DNA of 64,000 bases from Corallococcus caeni (GTDB taxonomy: Bacteria > Myxococcota > Myxococcia > Myxococcales > Myxococcaceae), in the NCBI RefSeq assembly GCF_036245865.1, contig NZ_BTTW01000003.1, forward strand, positions 930,001 through 994,000, given 5' to 3'. Of the stretch, positions 1 through 11,094 are shown in pieces; position 1 is the first letter of the stretch; every line of letters starts with the position of its first letter. The notes beneath the pieces are model-generated. The model made no database searches, was not told the origin of the DNA, and was given only the letters and a program-made list of their open reading frames with translations. The position numbers were made by a program, and so were the translations under genes.

Positions 1-314
1 TCGTTGACCGGGATGCCCTCGGTGATGGTGATGATGAGGGAGATGCCCGCGTCCGCGGCCTCCATGATGGAGTCCGCGGCGAAGGGCGGCGGCACGAAGA
101 TGACGGACGTGTTCGCGCCCGCCTGCTTCACCGCGTCGGCGACCGTGTTGAACACGGGAACCTTGCCCTCGAAGGTGGTGCCGCCCTTGCCCGGCGTGAC
201 ACCGCCCACAATCTTCGTTCCGTACTCCAGCATCTGCTTGGCGTGGAACGAGCCCGCCGAACCGGTGATGCCCTGGACGAGGACCTTCGTGTTCTCGTTG
301 ACGAGGATGCTCAT
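1..314 (-). CDS. sucD: Succinyl-CoA synthetase alpha subunit, N-terminal part (cut by window edge)
   Basis: This is the CoA-binding alpha subunit of succinyl-CoA synthetase, which interconverts succinyl-CoA and succinate with substrate-level phosphorylation in the TCA cycle. About 104 residues are visible, starting [18 protein letters not shown]. They form the N-terminal CoA-binding Rossmann domain, with [14 protein letters not shown] near residues 15-28 and the segment [14 protein letters not shown]. The phosphohistidine domain lies beyond the left edge. It starts 32 bp after the sucC stop on the same strand, the usual sucCD order, and is the last visible gene of the TCA run. Confidence 0.96.
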   Translation of the reverse strand, partial: MSILVNENTKVLVQGITGSAGSFHAKQMLEYGTKIVGGVTPGKGGTTFEGKVPVFNTVADAVKQAGANTSVIFVPPPFAADSIMEAADAGISLIITITEGIPVN

Positions 315-346
315 GGCGATCTTTCAGGTAAGAGGGGGCGAAGGCC

Positions 347-1507
347 CTACTTGATGGCCGCCACGGCCTTCTCGGCCGCCTGGCGCAGGTTGTCCGCGGG
401 GGTGATGGCGAGGCCCGAGTTGCGGAGCAGCTCCTTGCCCTGCTCCACGTTGGTGCCTTCCAGGCGCACGATGAGCGGGATCTTCAGCTGCACTTCCTTC
501 GCCGCCGCGATGATGCCTTCCGCGATGACGTCACACTTCATGATGCCGCCGAAGATGTTGACGAGCACCGCCTTGACCTGCGGATCCGCGAGGATGAGCT
601 TGAAGGCCGCCGTCACCTTCTCCTTGCTCGCGCCGCCGCCCACGTCCAGGAAGTTGGCCGGAGCGCCGCCCACCAGCTTGATGGTGTCCATGGTGGCCAT
701 GGCCAGGCCCGCGCCGTTCACCATGCAGCCGATGTTGCCGTCCAGCGCGATGTAGGCCAGGTCGTACTCCTTGGCCTGCGTCTCGCGGGGCTCCTCCTCC
801 GCCAGGTCGCGGTACTCCAGCAGCTCCTTGTGACGGTAGAGCGCGTTCTCGTCGAAGGTCACCTTCGCGTCGAGCGCCACCACGCCGCCGCTCTTGCGGA
901 TGACCAGCGGGTTGATCTCCACGAGGGACGCGTCCGTCTCCACGTACATCTTGTAGAGCGCGGTGCAGAACTGGACGAACTTGTTCACCGTGGGGCCCGT
1001 CAGGCCCAGGCCGAAGGCCAGCTCGCGGCCCTGGAAGTCCGCGAAGCCCACCGTGGGGTCCACGGAGGCGCGGAGGATCTTCTCCGGGTGCTTCTCCGCC
1101 ACTTCTTCAATCTCCACGCCGCCCTCGGTGGACGCCATGAAGGTGATGCGGCTGGTGGCGCGGTCGAGCGTCACGCCCAGGTACAGCTCCTGACCGATGT
1201 CGAGGCCTTCCTCGATGTAGACCTTGTGGACCTTCTGCCCTTCCGGGCCGGTCTGGATGGTCTTGAGCATCATGCCCAGCATCTGCCGGGCCAGCTCCTT
1301 GGCCTCCGCGGGGCTCTTGGCCAGCTTCACGCCGCCGCCCTTGCCGCGGCCGCCCGCGTGGATCTGCGACTTCACGACGACGACGGGCGTGGCGAGTTCC
1401 TTCGCCGCGGCCTCGGCCTCATCGGGAGAGAGCGCGAGGATGCCGCGCGGCGTGGGCACGCCATACTTCCGGAAGAGTTCCTTGCCCTGGTACTCGTGGA
1501 TCTTCAT
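347..1507 (-). CDS. sucC: Succinyl-CoA synthetase beta subunit (ADP-forming)
   Basis: This 386-residue protein is the ATP-grasp beta subunit that binds nucleotide and pairs with SucD. It begins [20 protein letters not shown], the family signature. The glycine-rich [11 protein letters not shown] near residue 51 and [16 protein letters not shown] near residue 320 are the nucleotide and phosphate-binding segments. Length matches the bacterial family. A CGGAG Shine-Dalgarno sequence sits five bases before the ATG. The 268-bp gap after sdhB suggests sucCD may also have its own promoter or a processed leader. Confidence 0.97.
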   Translation of the reverse strand: MKIHEYQGKELFRKYGVPTPRGILALSPDEAEAAAKELATPVVVVKSQIHAGGRGKGGGVKLAKSPAEAKELARQMLGMMLKTIQTGPEGQKVHKVYIEEGLDIGQELYLGVTLDRATSRITFMASTEGGVEIEEVAEKHPEKILRASVDPTVGFADFQGRELAFGLGLTGPTVNKFVQFCTALYKMYVETDASLVEINPLVIRKSGGVVALDAKVTFDENALYRHKELLEYRDLAEEEPRETQAKEYDLAYIALDGNIGCMVNGAGLAMATMDTIKLVGGAPANFLDVGGGASKEKVTAAFKLILADPQVKAVLVNIFGGIMKCDVIAEGIIAAAKEVQLKIPLIVRLEGTNVEQGKELLRNSGLAITPADNLRQAAEKAVAAIK

Positions 1508-1641
1508 CGAATCTCCGGGTGGGACGAGGGGAGACGAGGACAGCCCCTACACGGGGCGTCAACGCGGGCCCTCATTGCGCAGAAAACGACGGATGGCAAG
1601 GCCGTTTGGCCTCCAGCGTCGCGAGGGGACACAGGCCCTGG

Positions 1642-1670
1642 CCCCCGGGATAACAGCCGGTGTCCGGGGG
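1642..1670. other. Hairpin in the sdhB-sucC gap
   Basis: A seven-base stem, CCCCCGG at 1642-1648 and CCGGGGG at 1664-1670, lies in the 268-bp gap between sdhB and sucC. There is no T-run, so it could slow transcription or protect an mRNA end after sdhB rather than stop transcription. The rest of the gap shows no gene. Confidence 0.3.
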
Positions 1671-1775
1671 AATGAGGCGGCCTTCACCCAAACGGGCACG
1701 GCCCCGCCCGGCGCCCCGCTGACAGGGGACGCTGGCACGGGGCCGCGAGGAAGCCAGGACGGCGAGCGGGAGGGA

Positions 1776-2582
1776 CTACCCCGGACCGCTGGACTCCTTC
1801 TGCTCCTCTTCCTTGAAGAAGATGTCCTTGATCATCAGCTTGCTCACCTCGCGGTTCATCACCGCGATGGAGGTGGTGAGGGGGATCTCCTTCGGGCAGA
1901 CCTTCACGCAGTTCTGCGCCTTGCCGCAGTCCTGGATGCCGCCGGGGCCCATGAGGGCGCGCGTGCGCTCCTCCGCGTTCAGCTTGCCCGTGGGGTGCAT
2001 GTTGAACAGGCGGGCCTGGCTGATGGGCGCCGCGCCGATGAAGTCGTTGTCCTGCGTCACCTGGGGGCACGCCTCCAGGCAGCTGCCGCAGGTGATGCAC
2101 GTGGACAGCACGTACATCACGGACTGGTCCTTCTGCGACTGGCGCGGGCCGGGGCCCAGGTTGTACGTGCCGTCGACGGGGATCCACCCCTTCACGCGCT
2201 TGAGCGACTCGAACATGCGCTCGCGGTCCACGGTGAGGTCGCGCACCACCGGGAACTTCTTCATCGGCTCCAGGGTGATGGGCTGCTGGAGCTTGTCCAC
2301 CAGCGCGGAGCACGCCATGCGCACCCGGCCGTTGATGTTCATGGCGCAGCTGCCACACACCTCCTCGAGGCACGCGGCGTCCCACACCACGGGGGCCACC
2401 TTCTTGCCCTCCACGGTGACGGGGTTGCGCTGGATCTCCATCAGGCAGGAGATGACGTTGGCGCCCTTCGTATAGGGAACCTTGAACTCGTCGAAGTGGC
2501 CCGGCTTGTTCGGATCATCCTGCCGCCAGATGCGGAAGGTGACGGTCTTCGAGCTGACGGCGCTGGCCTGTGCGGTGTCCAT
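1776..2582 (-). CDS. sdhB: Succinate dehydrogenase/fumarate reductase iron-sulfur subunit
   Basis: This 268-residue subunit carries electrons from the SdhA flavin towards the quinone site. The plant-type [2Fe-2S] cysteines are C71, C76, C79 and C91 (CLEEVCGSCAM). The C-terminal ferredoxin part has C162/165/168/172 (CITCGSCLEACP), then C219, C225 and C229, giving the [4Fe-4S] and [3Fe-4S] clusters. It follows sdhA by 87 bp on the same strand. The subunit acts on the cytoplasmic face of the inner membrane and needs a cytochrome b anchor, which is not beside it. Confidence 0.96.
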   Translation of the reverse strand: MDTAQASAVSSKTVTFRIWRQDDPNKPGHFDEFKVPYTKGANVISCLMEIQRNPVTVEGKKVAPVVWDAACLEEVCGSCAMNINGRVRMACSALVDKLQQPITLEPMKKFPVVRDLTVDRERMFESLKRVKGWIPVDGTYNLGPGPRQSQKDQSVMYVLSTCITCGSCLEACPQVTQDNDFIGAAPISQARLFNMHPTGKLNAEERTRALMGPGGIQDCGKAQNCVKVCPKEIPLTTSIAVMNREVSKLMIKDIFFKEEEQKESSGPG

Positions 2583-2669
2583 GGTGCGGCTGCCCTTCCC
2601 TTCACTGCCAAATCAGGTGGCGGAAACCCGCGCCGTGGATGCGCGCGGGCCCGGAAAGCAACGAACGCC

Positions 2670-4547
2670 TTACGCGTACCAGCGGGGCTCGGGGTCCAGC
2701 ACCGGCGTGGGCAGGTCCTGGTAGGAGATCTGCGGGCCCTGGGCGGCGTACGTGGCGATGGTCGTCTTCGCCCACTTCTCGTGACGCTTGCGCCACAGGT
2801 CCATCCACTGCGGATCCTCGCGCGGGTCCTTCGACTTGGGCTCCGGCAGGGAGAAGTCCGGCTTGTAGTGGGCGCCGCGGCTCTCGTCGCGCAGGAGCGC
2901 GCTGGTGGCGATGACCTCGCCCAGCTCCAGCATGTTCCACACCTGGTTGGTGTAGGAGAGCGCGCGGTTGGCGACGACGCCCGTGTCCAGCACGTTGACG
3001 CGGGTCCAGCGGTCCTTCAGGTCGCGGATGCGCTCCACCGTCTTCTTCAGGCGGTCGTTGTAGCGCACGACGGTGCAGTTCTCCGTCATCACCTCGCCCA
3101 GCTCCTTGGCGAGCTGGTACGGGTTCTCCGCGCCGTTCATCTGCTTGATGGTGGCGAAGCGGTCCTGCCAGTACTTCTTCGCGTCCGCGAAGTACTTCTC
3201 CGGCATCGCCGCGGCGCTGGTCGTCTGGCTCTTGGCGAAGGACGCCATCGCCGGGCCGCCGATCATGCCGGAGTAGATGCAGGACAAGAGCGAGTTGGCG
3301 CCCAGGCGGTTCGCGCCGTGGAAGGCGTAGTCCGCCTCGCCGGCCGCGTACAGGCCCGGGATGCGCGTGCTCTGGTTGACCGGGCTGCCGTCCAGCGGCG
3401 TCTGGGTGCGCGAGTCCGCCTCGAAGGAGACGTGCAGGCCGCCCATCGAGTAGTGCATGCCCGGGAAGATGACCATGGGCGTGTGGCGCGGATCATCTCC
3501 GACGAACTTCTCGTAGATCTCCATCACGCCCTTGATCTTCGCGTCGAGCGTCTTGGCCGGGATGTGCGTCACGTCCAGGTACACGCCGTCGCGCCCGCCC
3601 AGGCCCATGCCCAGGTCGCGGCAGACCATGAAGATCTCGCGCGTCGCCACGTCGCGCGGCACCAGGTTCTTGTACTTGGGGTACTTCTCCTCCAGGAAGT
3701 ACCAGCGCTCGCTCTCCGGGATCTCCCGGGGGTTGCGCGTGTCGCCCTTCTTCCGGGGCACCCAGACGCGGCCGCCCTCGCCACGCACGGACTCGCTCAT
3801 CAGGCGCAGCTTGTCCTCGCCCGGGATGGAGGTGGGGTGCACCTGGATGAACTCGCCGTTGGCGTACAGCGCGCCTTCCATGTACGCGCGGCCCGCGGCG
3901 GTGCCGGTGTTGATGATGGAGTTGGTGGAGCGCCCGAAGACGATGCCGGGGCCGCCCGTCGCCAGGCACACCGCCTCCGCCGGGAAGGTGCGGATCTCCA
4001 TGGTGCGCAGGTCCATGGCCACGCTGCCGATGCAGCGGCCGGACTCGTCCTTCACCGTGCCCAGCCACTCCCAGTACTCGTACTTGGTGACCTTGCCCTC
4101 CGCCTCGTAGCGGCGGACCTGCTCGTCCAGCGCGTAGAGCAGCTGCTGGCCGGTGGTGGCGCCCGCGAACGCGGTGCGGTTGTGCAGGGTGCCGCCGAAG
4201 CGGCGGAAGTCCAGCAGGCCTTCCGGCGTGCGGTTGAACGTCACGCCCATGCGGTCCAGCAGGTAGATGATGCCGGGCGCCGCGTAGCACATGCCCTTCA
4301 CGGACACCTGCTCCGCGAGGAAGTCGCCGCCGCGCAGCGTGTCCTTCACGTGGATGTCCGGGTGGTCGCCCTCACCCTTCGTGTTCACTGCGCCGTTGAT
4401 GCCGCCCTGGGCACAGACCGAGTGGGAGCGTTTGACCGGGACGAGCGAGAGCACGTCCACTTGGTGACCCGCCTCCGCCAGCTTGATCGTCGTCATCAGC
4501 CCGGCCAGACCGCCGCCCACCACCGTGAATCGCGCTGCTGCCGCCAT
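2670..4547 (-). CDS. sdhA: Succinate dehydrogenase/fumarate reductase flavoprotein subunit
   Basis: This 625-residue FAD subunit oxidises succinate to fumarate. The FAD dinucleotide fold begins FTVVGGGLAGLMTT. RSHSVCAQGGINGA contains the His that normally carries covalent FAD; ESVRGEGGR and the ANRLGANSLL segment are further family signatures. The pattern is nearer the B. subtilis/Wolinella type than the E. coli type. The open frame extends upstream to a GTG at 4565, but AAGGAG lies six bases before the ATG at 4547, so that start is preferred. No sdhC frame fits in the 174 bp up to the mdh hairpin. Confidence 0.96.
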   Translation of the reverse strand: MAAAARFTVVGGGLAGLMTTIKLAEAGHQVDVLSLVPVKRSHSVCAQGGINGAVNTKGEGDHPDIHVKDTLRGGDFLAEQVSVKGMCYAAPGIIYLLDRMGVTFNRTPEGLLDFRRFGGTLHNRTAFAGATTGQQLLYALDEQVRRYEAEGKVTKYEYWEWLGTVKDESGRCIGSVAMDLRTMEIRTFPAEAVCLATGGPGIVFGRSTNSIINTGTAAGRAYMEGALYANGEFIQVHPTSIPGEDKLRLMSESVRGEGGRVWVPRKKGDTRNPREIPESERWYFLEEKYPKYKNLVPRDVATREIFMVCRDLGMGLGGRDGVYLDVTHIPAKTLDAKIKGVMEIYEKFVGDDPRHTPMVIFPGMHYSMGGLHVSFEADSRTQTPLDGSPVNQSTRIPGLYAAGEADYAFHGANRLGANSLLSCIYSGMIGGPAMASFAKSQTTSAAAMPEKYFADAKKYWQDRFATIKQMNGAENPYQLAKELGEVMTENCTVVRYNDRLKKTVERIRDLKDRWTRVNVLDTGVVANRALSYTNQVWNMLELGEVIATSALLRDESRGAHYKPDFSLPEPKSKDPREDPQWMDLWRKRHEKWAKTTIATYAAQGPQISYQDLPTPVLDPEPRWYA

Positions 4548-4734
4548 CATCGTCTCCTTGACCACTGGACGCCCGGGGGGGTGCCTTCACGGGGGGCCGC
4601 TGAAGTCCTGCTTCGCGACACGTGCCCCGCTCCCGTGATCCAGTGCGAGTCCAACACGCTAGTTAACTTGGAAAAATACCGCCGCAACGACGGTGCGCCG
4701 GACGATAAGCCCGGATCATTCACGGCATCAGGCG

Positions 4735-4763
4735 GGGCCCGCCAGCAGGATTCCGGCGGGCCC
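4735..4763 (-). terminator. Hairpin downstream of mdh
   Basis: An inverted repeat, GGGCCCGCC at 4735-4743 and GGCGGGCCC at 4755-4763, has an 11-base loop and begins 16 bp past the mdh stop on the minus strand. The perfect nine-base GC stem suits a terminator or attenuator between mdh and sdhA, but there is no following U-run. An AT-rich patch near 4660-4680 could hold the sdhA promoter. Confidence 0.4.
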
Positions 4764-4779
4764 GACCGACGGACCGGGA

Positions 4780-7046
<2,267 letters not shown>

Positions 7047-7188
7047 GAACGCAAACTCCTGATTGAGACCGGGGTCTTGAGAGGCGGCGGATAGTCGGGA
7101 ACCCGCCCCCGGTCGTCAAGGAGTTTGGCCGCACGTCCCCCTGGGTTCGTCGCACCCGAGGTGTGCCGCGCTTATCGCAGCCAATGGT

Positions 7189-7212
7189 CCGGAAGCAGGA
7201 TCGTTTTTCCGG
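7189..7212 (-). terminator. Possible weak hairpin after the HATPase gene
   Basis: CCGGAA at 7189-7194 pairs with TTCCGG at 7207-7212, 14 bp past the stop of the minus-strand gene. The stem is only six bases and no U-run follows, so this is a weak call. Confidence 0.25.
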
Positions 7213-7225
7213 GTTCTGGTGCGGC

Positions 7226-7777
7226 CTAGAAGCTCGCGAGCCCCGGCGCCGGCAGCTGGACGCTCACCGCCGTCCCCTGCTCCAGGCGCTCCAGCGCAAG
7301 CTCACCGCCCATGGCGTCCACCAGCTCCCGCGCCCGGGCCAGGCGCCGCTGGGTGTTCCCCACGCGCAGGGGCGACAGCACCACCGAGCGCGTCTCCCGC
7401 TCGGAGAGGCTCACGCCCGGCATCACCACCTGGAAGCGCGGCCCCACGTCGCCAAAGTCGTCCGGCGGCTCCACCACCACCCGCACGGCCTGTGCGTCCG
7501 GCGGCGCCGCGTCCGCCGCGTGGGCGACGAGCAGCAGCAGGACCTGCTCCAGACGGCGCCGGCTGACCCGGGCAATCACCGGATCCTCGGGGAGCTCCAG
7601 CGACACCTCCACGCCGTGCAGCCGCCGCGTCGCGCCGAGCAGCTCCAGCGCGTCGCGCACGGACACCGCCACGTCCACCTGGAAGACGTCCGGGAAGTCC
7701 ACGGGCTCCAGCCCCTGACCGCCGAACGGCGCTTCCGCGTCCCCCGGCGAACCCTTCACATCCAGCGCTGCGCTCAT
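7226..7777 (-). CDS. HATPase-domain protein lacking the N-box Asn (degenerate histidine-kinase ATPase)
   Basis: This 183-residue soluble protein resembles the ATP-binding domain of sensor histidine kinases with no sensor or phosphoacceptor His domain. RRRLEQVLLLLVAHAADAA aligns with the N box (usually LxQVLxNLxxNAxDA), but His replaces the metal-binding Asn. A G2-like segment, EQGTAVSVQLPAPG, closes the fold, and ARELVDAMGGELALE matches the helix before it. Catalysis is therefore doubtful, and a pseudokinase or binding role is likely. A GAGGGA ribosome site supports the ATG at 7777 rather than upstream frame starts. Confidence 0.7.
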   Translation of the reverse strand: MSAALDVKGSPGDAEAPFGGQGLEPVDFPDVFQVDVAVSVRDALELLGATRRLHGVEVSLELPEDPVIARVSRRRLEQVLLLLVAHAADAAPPDAQAVRVVVEPPDDFGDVGPRFQVVMPGVSLSERETRSVVLSPLRVGNTQRRLARARELVDAMGGELALERLEQGTAVSVQLPAPGLASF

Positions 7778-8115
7778 TCGTGGCTCCCTCTCCCCCAGCC
7801 CAGAAGCGCCGACCATAACGGCCACCCCTGACAGGGTCCATTGCCCGACGGCGCCGGCTCTCCCCCATCTTTCCTGGTGAGGAGGGTTACAGCCCGGCGC
7901 CACTTTGCTGATAAAGACGCGCACGCTGGGTCCGTATCGCTCCTCGGAAAACCCGTATACATCCGGTCAATCATGACCCAGGGTGAGTCAGAGCCAGAGA
8001 CGGAAAAACAGCACCGGCATATAAATTCGATTTGACTGTTACGGCCGAGATCTCCATGATGTGGACCCAGAATCCAGAGCCGTCAGCGTCTCCAGTGAAT
8101 CAGGGAGGAAGTGTT
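7778..8115. promoter_or_regulatory. Divergent intergenic region between HATPase and PilZ genes
   Basis: No convincing gene lies in these 338 bases. A TATAAA hexamer at 8020-8025 is a possible -10 element for the PilZ gene, but no good -35 lies 16-18 bp upstream. In-frame TTG and ATG codons at 8032 and 8056 could extend the PilZ protein. They lack a clear ribosome site, whereas AGGGAGGAA at 8102-8110 serves the GTG at 8116. Confidence 0.4.
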
Positions 8116-10323
8116 GTGCTCGCAACATCGCCGACCACCAATGGTACCGCTGCCCGCAAGAGGGGAGTCCTGACGATGGATGGAGGGATCCCGGCGTCCT
8201 CGAAGTTCAGGCATGCGATCGAATTCGGCAGTGGCGACGCGCTGCGCAACGTGATTCCCCTTCCTCCCGCTGAAGCCGCCCTGGATGACTCGGGCTATTC
8301 GCTGCACGGCACCGGGCCCGCGGCCATCACCTGCGCGGTGGGCCGGCCGGACGCGGTGCTGGGTGACGTGACGCGGCTGTCCCCGACGGTGGTGTGGGTG
8401 GCCCCCCGGCAGCCGCTGGTGGACACGACCGAGTCGCGCACCTTCCCCGTGTACCTGGCGTGCAACGGCACCACGATTGGACCGCTCAATGGCGCCTTCA
8501 TCCGTACGGACATGGACGTCCCGAACGCGCCTGTGGGGCTGCAGCTGGTGGGCGTGACGCTGGAGCAGGGCCGGCAGATTCTGGGCTTCCTGTCGGACGC
8601 GCTGCGCCAGGGCGTGGCGGTGCCGGCGGCCTCCGCGCTGCCCGTGCAGGACACCATCGTGGACCCGGAGCGGATCCGCTCCATCTTCACCGCCATCTGC
8701 GCCGCCGGGAACAAGGGCGTGCTGCGCCGCCAGGGCCGGGTGGTGCGCATGGTGCTGGAGCGCTTCCACGCCGCCACCGGTCAGCTCGAGTGGCGCACGG
8801 AGGATGCCACCCCGGACTTCGGCGAGCCGTCGTACGACATCGACGTCATCGGCTACAACTCCGCCTACCGCCTGCGCGCGGAAGCGGGCCGCAGCGAGGG
8901 CGACCGCCTCTTCACCACCCTGCCCGCGCAGCTGTTCCGCATCCGTCACCGCTGGCACCGCCGCGTCCCCGCCCCGGAGGGCGTGCACGCCCGGTTCCAC
9001 CACCCGCTGTGGCGGGAGCAGGGGCTGCTGCGCCGCGAGGTGCTGGACCTGTCCTTCTCCGGCCTGTGCATGCGCTGCCAGCCGCAGGACCTGCTCTTCC
9101 CCGGCCTCCTGCCGCCGCTCATCGAACTGGAGCTGGGCGACGGCCAGCGCGTGAGCGTCCGCGGGGAGATCCGCTACGTCAGCAGCGTGCGCCAGGACGG
9201 TACCGTGCTGTGTGGCCTGAGCGTGCTGCCCTACTCCTCCGACGAGGCGCGCTGGGTGCGCTTCGTGTCCCAGACGCTGTCGCCGGCCACGCGCACCAGC
9301 GAGGGCCTGGTGGACGAGCTGTGGGACCTCTTCAACCGCTCCGGCTTCTTCAGCCTGGGCGGCAGCACTCCGGCGGAGTTCGAGGAGCTGAAGCAGAACT
9401 TCGCGTCGCTGGCGAAGCGCGCCGCGGAAGTGCCGCAGCTGTTCTGCAACGCGGTGTGGCCGTCCGAGCGCGGCATCGAAGCGACGCTGTCCTTCACCAA
9501 GCCGTACCGCCACGCGTGGCTGGGCCACCAGGTGGCGAAGCGGCCCGGCAAGCCGCCGGAGGGGTTGAAGGAGGCGGGCGCCATCATGCGCGACCTGTAC
9601 CTGCGCACCTTCGAGCACCCGCAGAGCGACCCGGACTTCCACTGGGTGGTGGCGTACGTGGAGGCCCTCAACCCGTGGATCAACAAGGCGCACGTGAAGT
9701 ACGCGCAGCGGCAGATGGAGGCTGGTTCGAGCCTGGCCTTCACGCGGAAGATCCAGAAGATGAAGGCCTTCAGCCACGAGCTGACCGGCCGCGTGCACCC
9801 CTACAGCGTGGGCCCCGCCACCGCAGGCGAGCTGAGCCTGCTGGCCGCGACCGTCGCCCAGCAGTTCCCCGAGTGCTACGTGCAGTCGCTGGACCTCACC
9901 CGCGACCGGCTGGACATGGGGCCCGTGACGGCGAAGTGGAAGAGCTTCGGCATGGAGCGCGAGCGCACCGTGCTGGTCGCCCGGCGCGACGGCGTGCCCT
10001 GCGCCGCCGCGGTGCTGGAGCTGGGCCAGCTGGGCGCGAACCTCTTCCGCCTGCTGGACAACACGCGCCTGTTCTCCCTGCTGGGGGACGGAACGCGCGC
10101 GTACTCCGCCCTGCTGGACGCGGCCCGCCGCTGGTACGCCGCGCGCAACCGCCCCTCCTTCCTCTACCTGCGCGAGGACGAAGGCGGCGACTACGTGCAG
10201 GAGTGCGGCCTGCACGACGGACCGGACCCCTACCTGTGGATCATCTCCTCCAAGCTGGTCCCGGATTTCCTCGAGCACATCAGCGAACTCACCATCGGGC
10301 GCCGTGGTGCCCACTCCCGTTGA
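8116..10323 (+). CDS. PilZ-domain protein with C-terminal acyltransferase-like region
   Basis: This protein of about 735 residues has a PilZ c-di-GMP-binding domain in its middle. An arginine cluster, RIRHRWHRRVP, begins near residue 275 and DLSFSGL (DxSxxG) near residue 311, so both ligand motifs are intact. The N-terminal 270 residues are unassigned but run into PilZ much as a YcgR-type N-domain does. The C-terminal 170 residues (RTVLVARRDGVPCAAAVLEL and FLYLREDEGG) look like a GNAT/FemAB-type fold. AGGGAGGAA five bases before GTG 8116 decides the start; starts at 8032 or 8056 remain possible. The next gene begins 13 bp downstream, so the two are probably cotranscribed. Confidence 0.75.
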   Translation: MLATSPTTNGTAARKRGVLTMDGGIPASSKFRHAIEFGSGDALRNVIPLPPAEAALDDSGYSLHGTGPAAITCAVGRPDAVLGDVTRLSPTVVWVAPRQPLVDTTESRTFPVYLACNGTTIGPLNGAFIRTDMDVPNAPVGLQLVGVTLEQGRQILGFLSDALRQGVAVPAASALPVQDTIVDPERIRSIFTAICAAGNKGVLRRQGRVVRMVLERFHAATGQLEWRTEDATPDFGEPSYDIDVIGYNSAYRLRAEAGRSEGDRLFTTLPAQLFRIRHRWHRRVPAPEGVHARFHHPLWREQGLLRREVLDLSFSGLCMRCQPQDLLFPGLLPPLIELELGDGQRVSVRGEIRYVSSVRQDGTVLCGLSVLPYSSDEARWVRFVSQTLSPATRTSEGLVDELWDLFNRSGFFSLGGSTPAEFEELKQNFASLAKRAAEVPQLFCNAVWPSERGIEATLSFTKPYRHAWLGHQVAKRPGKPPEGLKEAGAIMRDLYLRTFEHPQSDPDFHWVVAYVEALNPWINKAHVKYAQRQMEAGSSLAFTRKIQKMKAFSHELTGRVHPYSVGPATAGELSLLAATVAQQFPECYVQSLDLTRDRLDMGPVTAKWKSFGMERERTVLVARRDGVPCAAAVLELGQLGANLFRLLDNTRLFSLLGDGTRAYSALLDAARRWYAARNRPSFLYLREDEGGDYVQECGLHDGPDPYLWIISSKLVPDFLEHISELTIGRRGAHSR

Positions 10324-10336
10324 GGACCCCCACCCC

Positions 10337-11080
10337 ATGAACAAGCCCCTCGTCGAAGAGCAGTACCTCCCCCACGTCACCGACGTCCGTCACCTGCTGG
10401 CGACCGGCCCTCACGTGACGACGCTGCTGGATCCGAACGTGGAGCCCGCCCTGCTGGAGGCCTTCCTCATCCAGCTGTGTGCCCTGGGCGTCTACATGAC
10501 GGAGCCCGTGGACGGGTGGATCCGCCGCGCCGGCGAGGCCTGTGTGAAGGCGGGCATGGTGGACGTGGGCGAGAAGCTCATCACCCACGCCAAGCACGAG
10601 GCCGGCCACCACCTGATGATGGTGGAGGACACGAAGAACCTGGTGGCCGGCTGGAACGCGCGCCGCTTCCCCAAGCTGGACGCGGAGGCCCTCCTGGCGC
10701 AGGCCCCCACCCGGGCCATGCAGGAGTACCGGGAGATCCACGAGGAGACCATCGCGGGCCCCATGCCGGGCGGCCAGGTTGCCATCGAGTACGAGATCGA
10801 GAACCTGTCGGTGGTGTTCGCGCCCCGGCTCATCGAGCAGTGCAAGCGCGTGCTGGGCCCGGACGTGATGAACTCGCTGTCGTTCATCAAGGAGCACGTG
10901 GAGCTGGACGTGGGCCACACGGCGCTCAACGAGGTCATGCTCAACAAGCTGCTCGGCCAGAAGCCCGAGCACGCGGCCACCATCGGCAAGACGGGGGCCC
11001 GCGCGCTGGACATCTACCTGCGCTTCTACGGCGACTGCATGGCGAAGGCGAAGCAGCTGCTCCAGTCCGCCGCCGCCTGA
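10337..11080 (+). CDS. Haem-oxygenase-like diiron (HDO/TenA-PqqC fold) protein
   Basis: This 247-residue, mostly helical protein carries ligand patterns typical of haem-oxygenase-like diiron oxidases. It has an acidic residue in the first helix (E38 or E41), HAKHEAGHH at 84-92, E152/E154 in EYEIENL, and H187-x3-D191-x2-H194 in HVELDVGHTA, the family's last-helix signature. Members oxidise small amines, acids or hydroxylated substrates with O2. The substrate here is unknown. GAGGA stands 12 bases before the ATG, and the gene follows the PilZ gene after 13 bp. It ends 14 bp from the convergent monooxygenase gene. Confidence 0.65.
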   Translation: MNKPLVEEQYLPHVTDVRHLLATGPHVTTLLDPNVEPALLEAFLIQLCALGVYMTEPVDGWIRRAGEACVKAGMVDVGEKLITHAKHEAGHHLMMVEDTKNLVAGWNARRFPKLDAEALLAQAPTRAMQEYREIHEETIAGPMPGGQVAIEYEIENLSVVFAPRLIEQCKRVLGPDVMNSLSFIKEHVELDVGHTALNEVMLNKLLGQKPEHAATIGKTGARALDIYLRFYGDCMAKAKQLLQSAAA

Positions 11081-11094
11081 TGCTCGAGCGGTGC

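Noticed and set aside
8083-10380. A 765-residue minus-strand frame opposite the PilZ gene
   Set aside because: Same shadow effect; no domains, and the plus-strand protein has PilZ motifs and a ribosome site.
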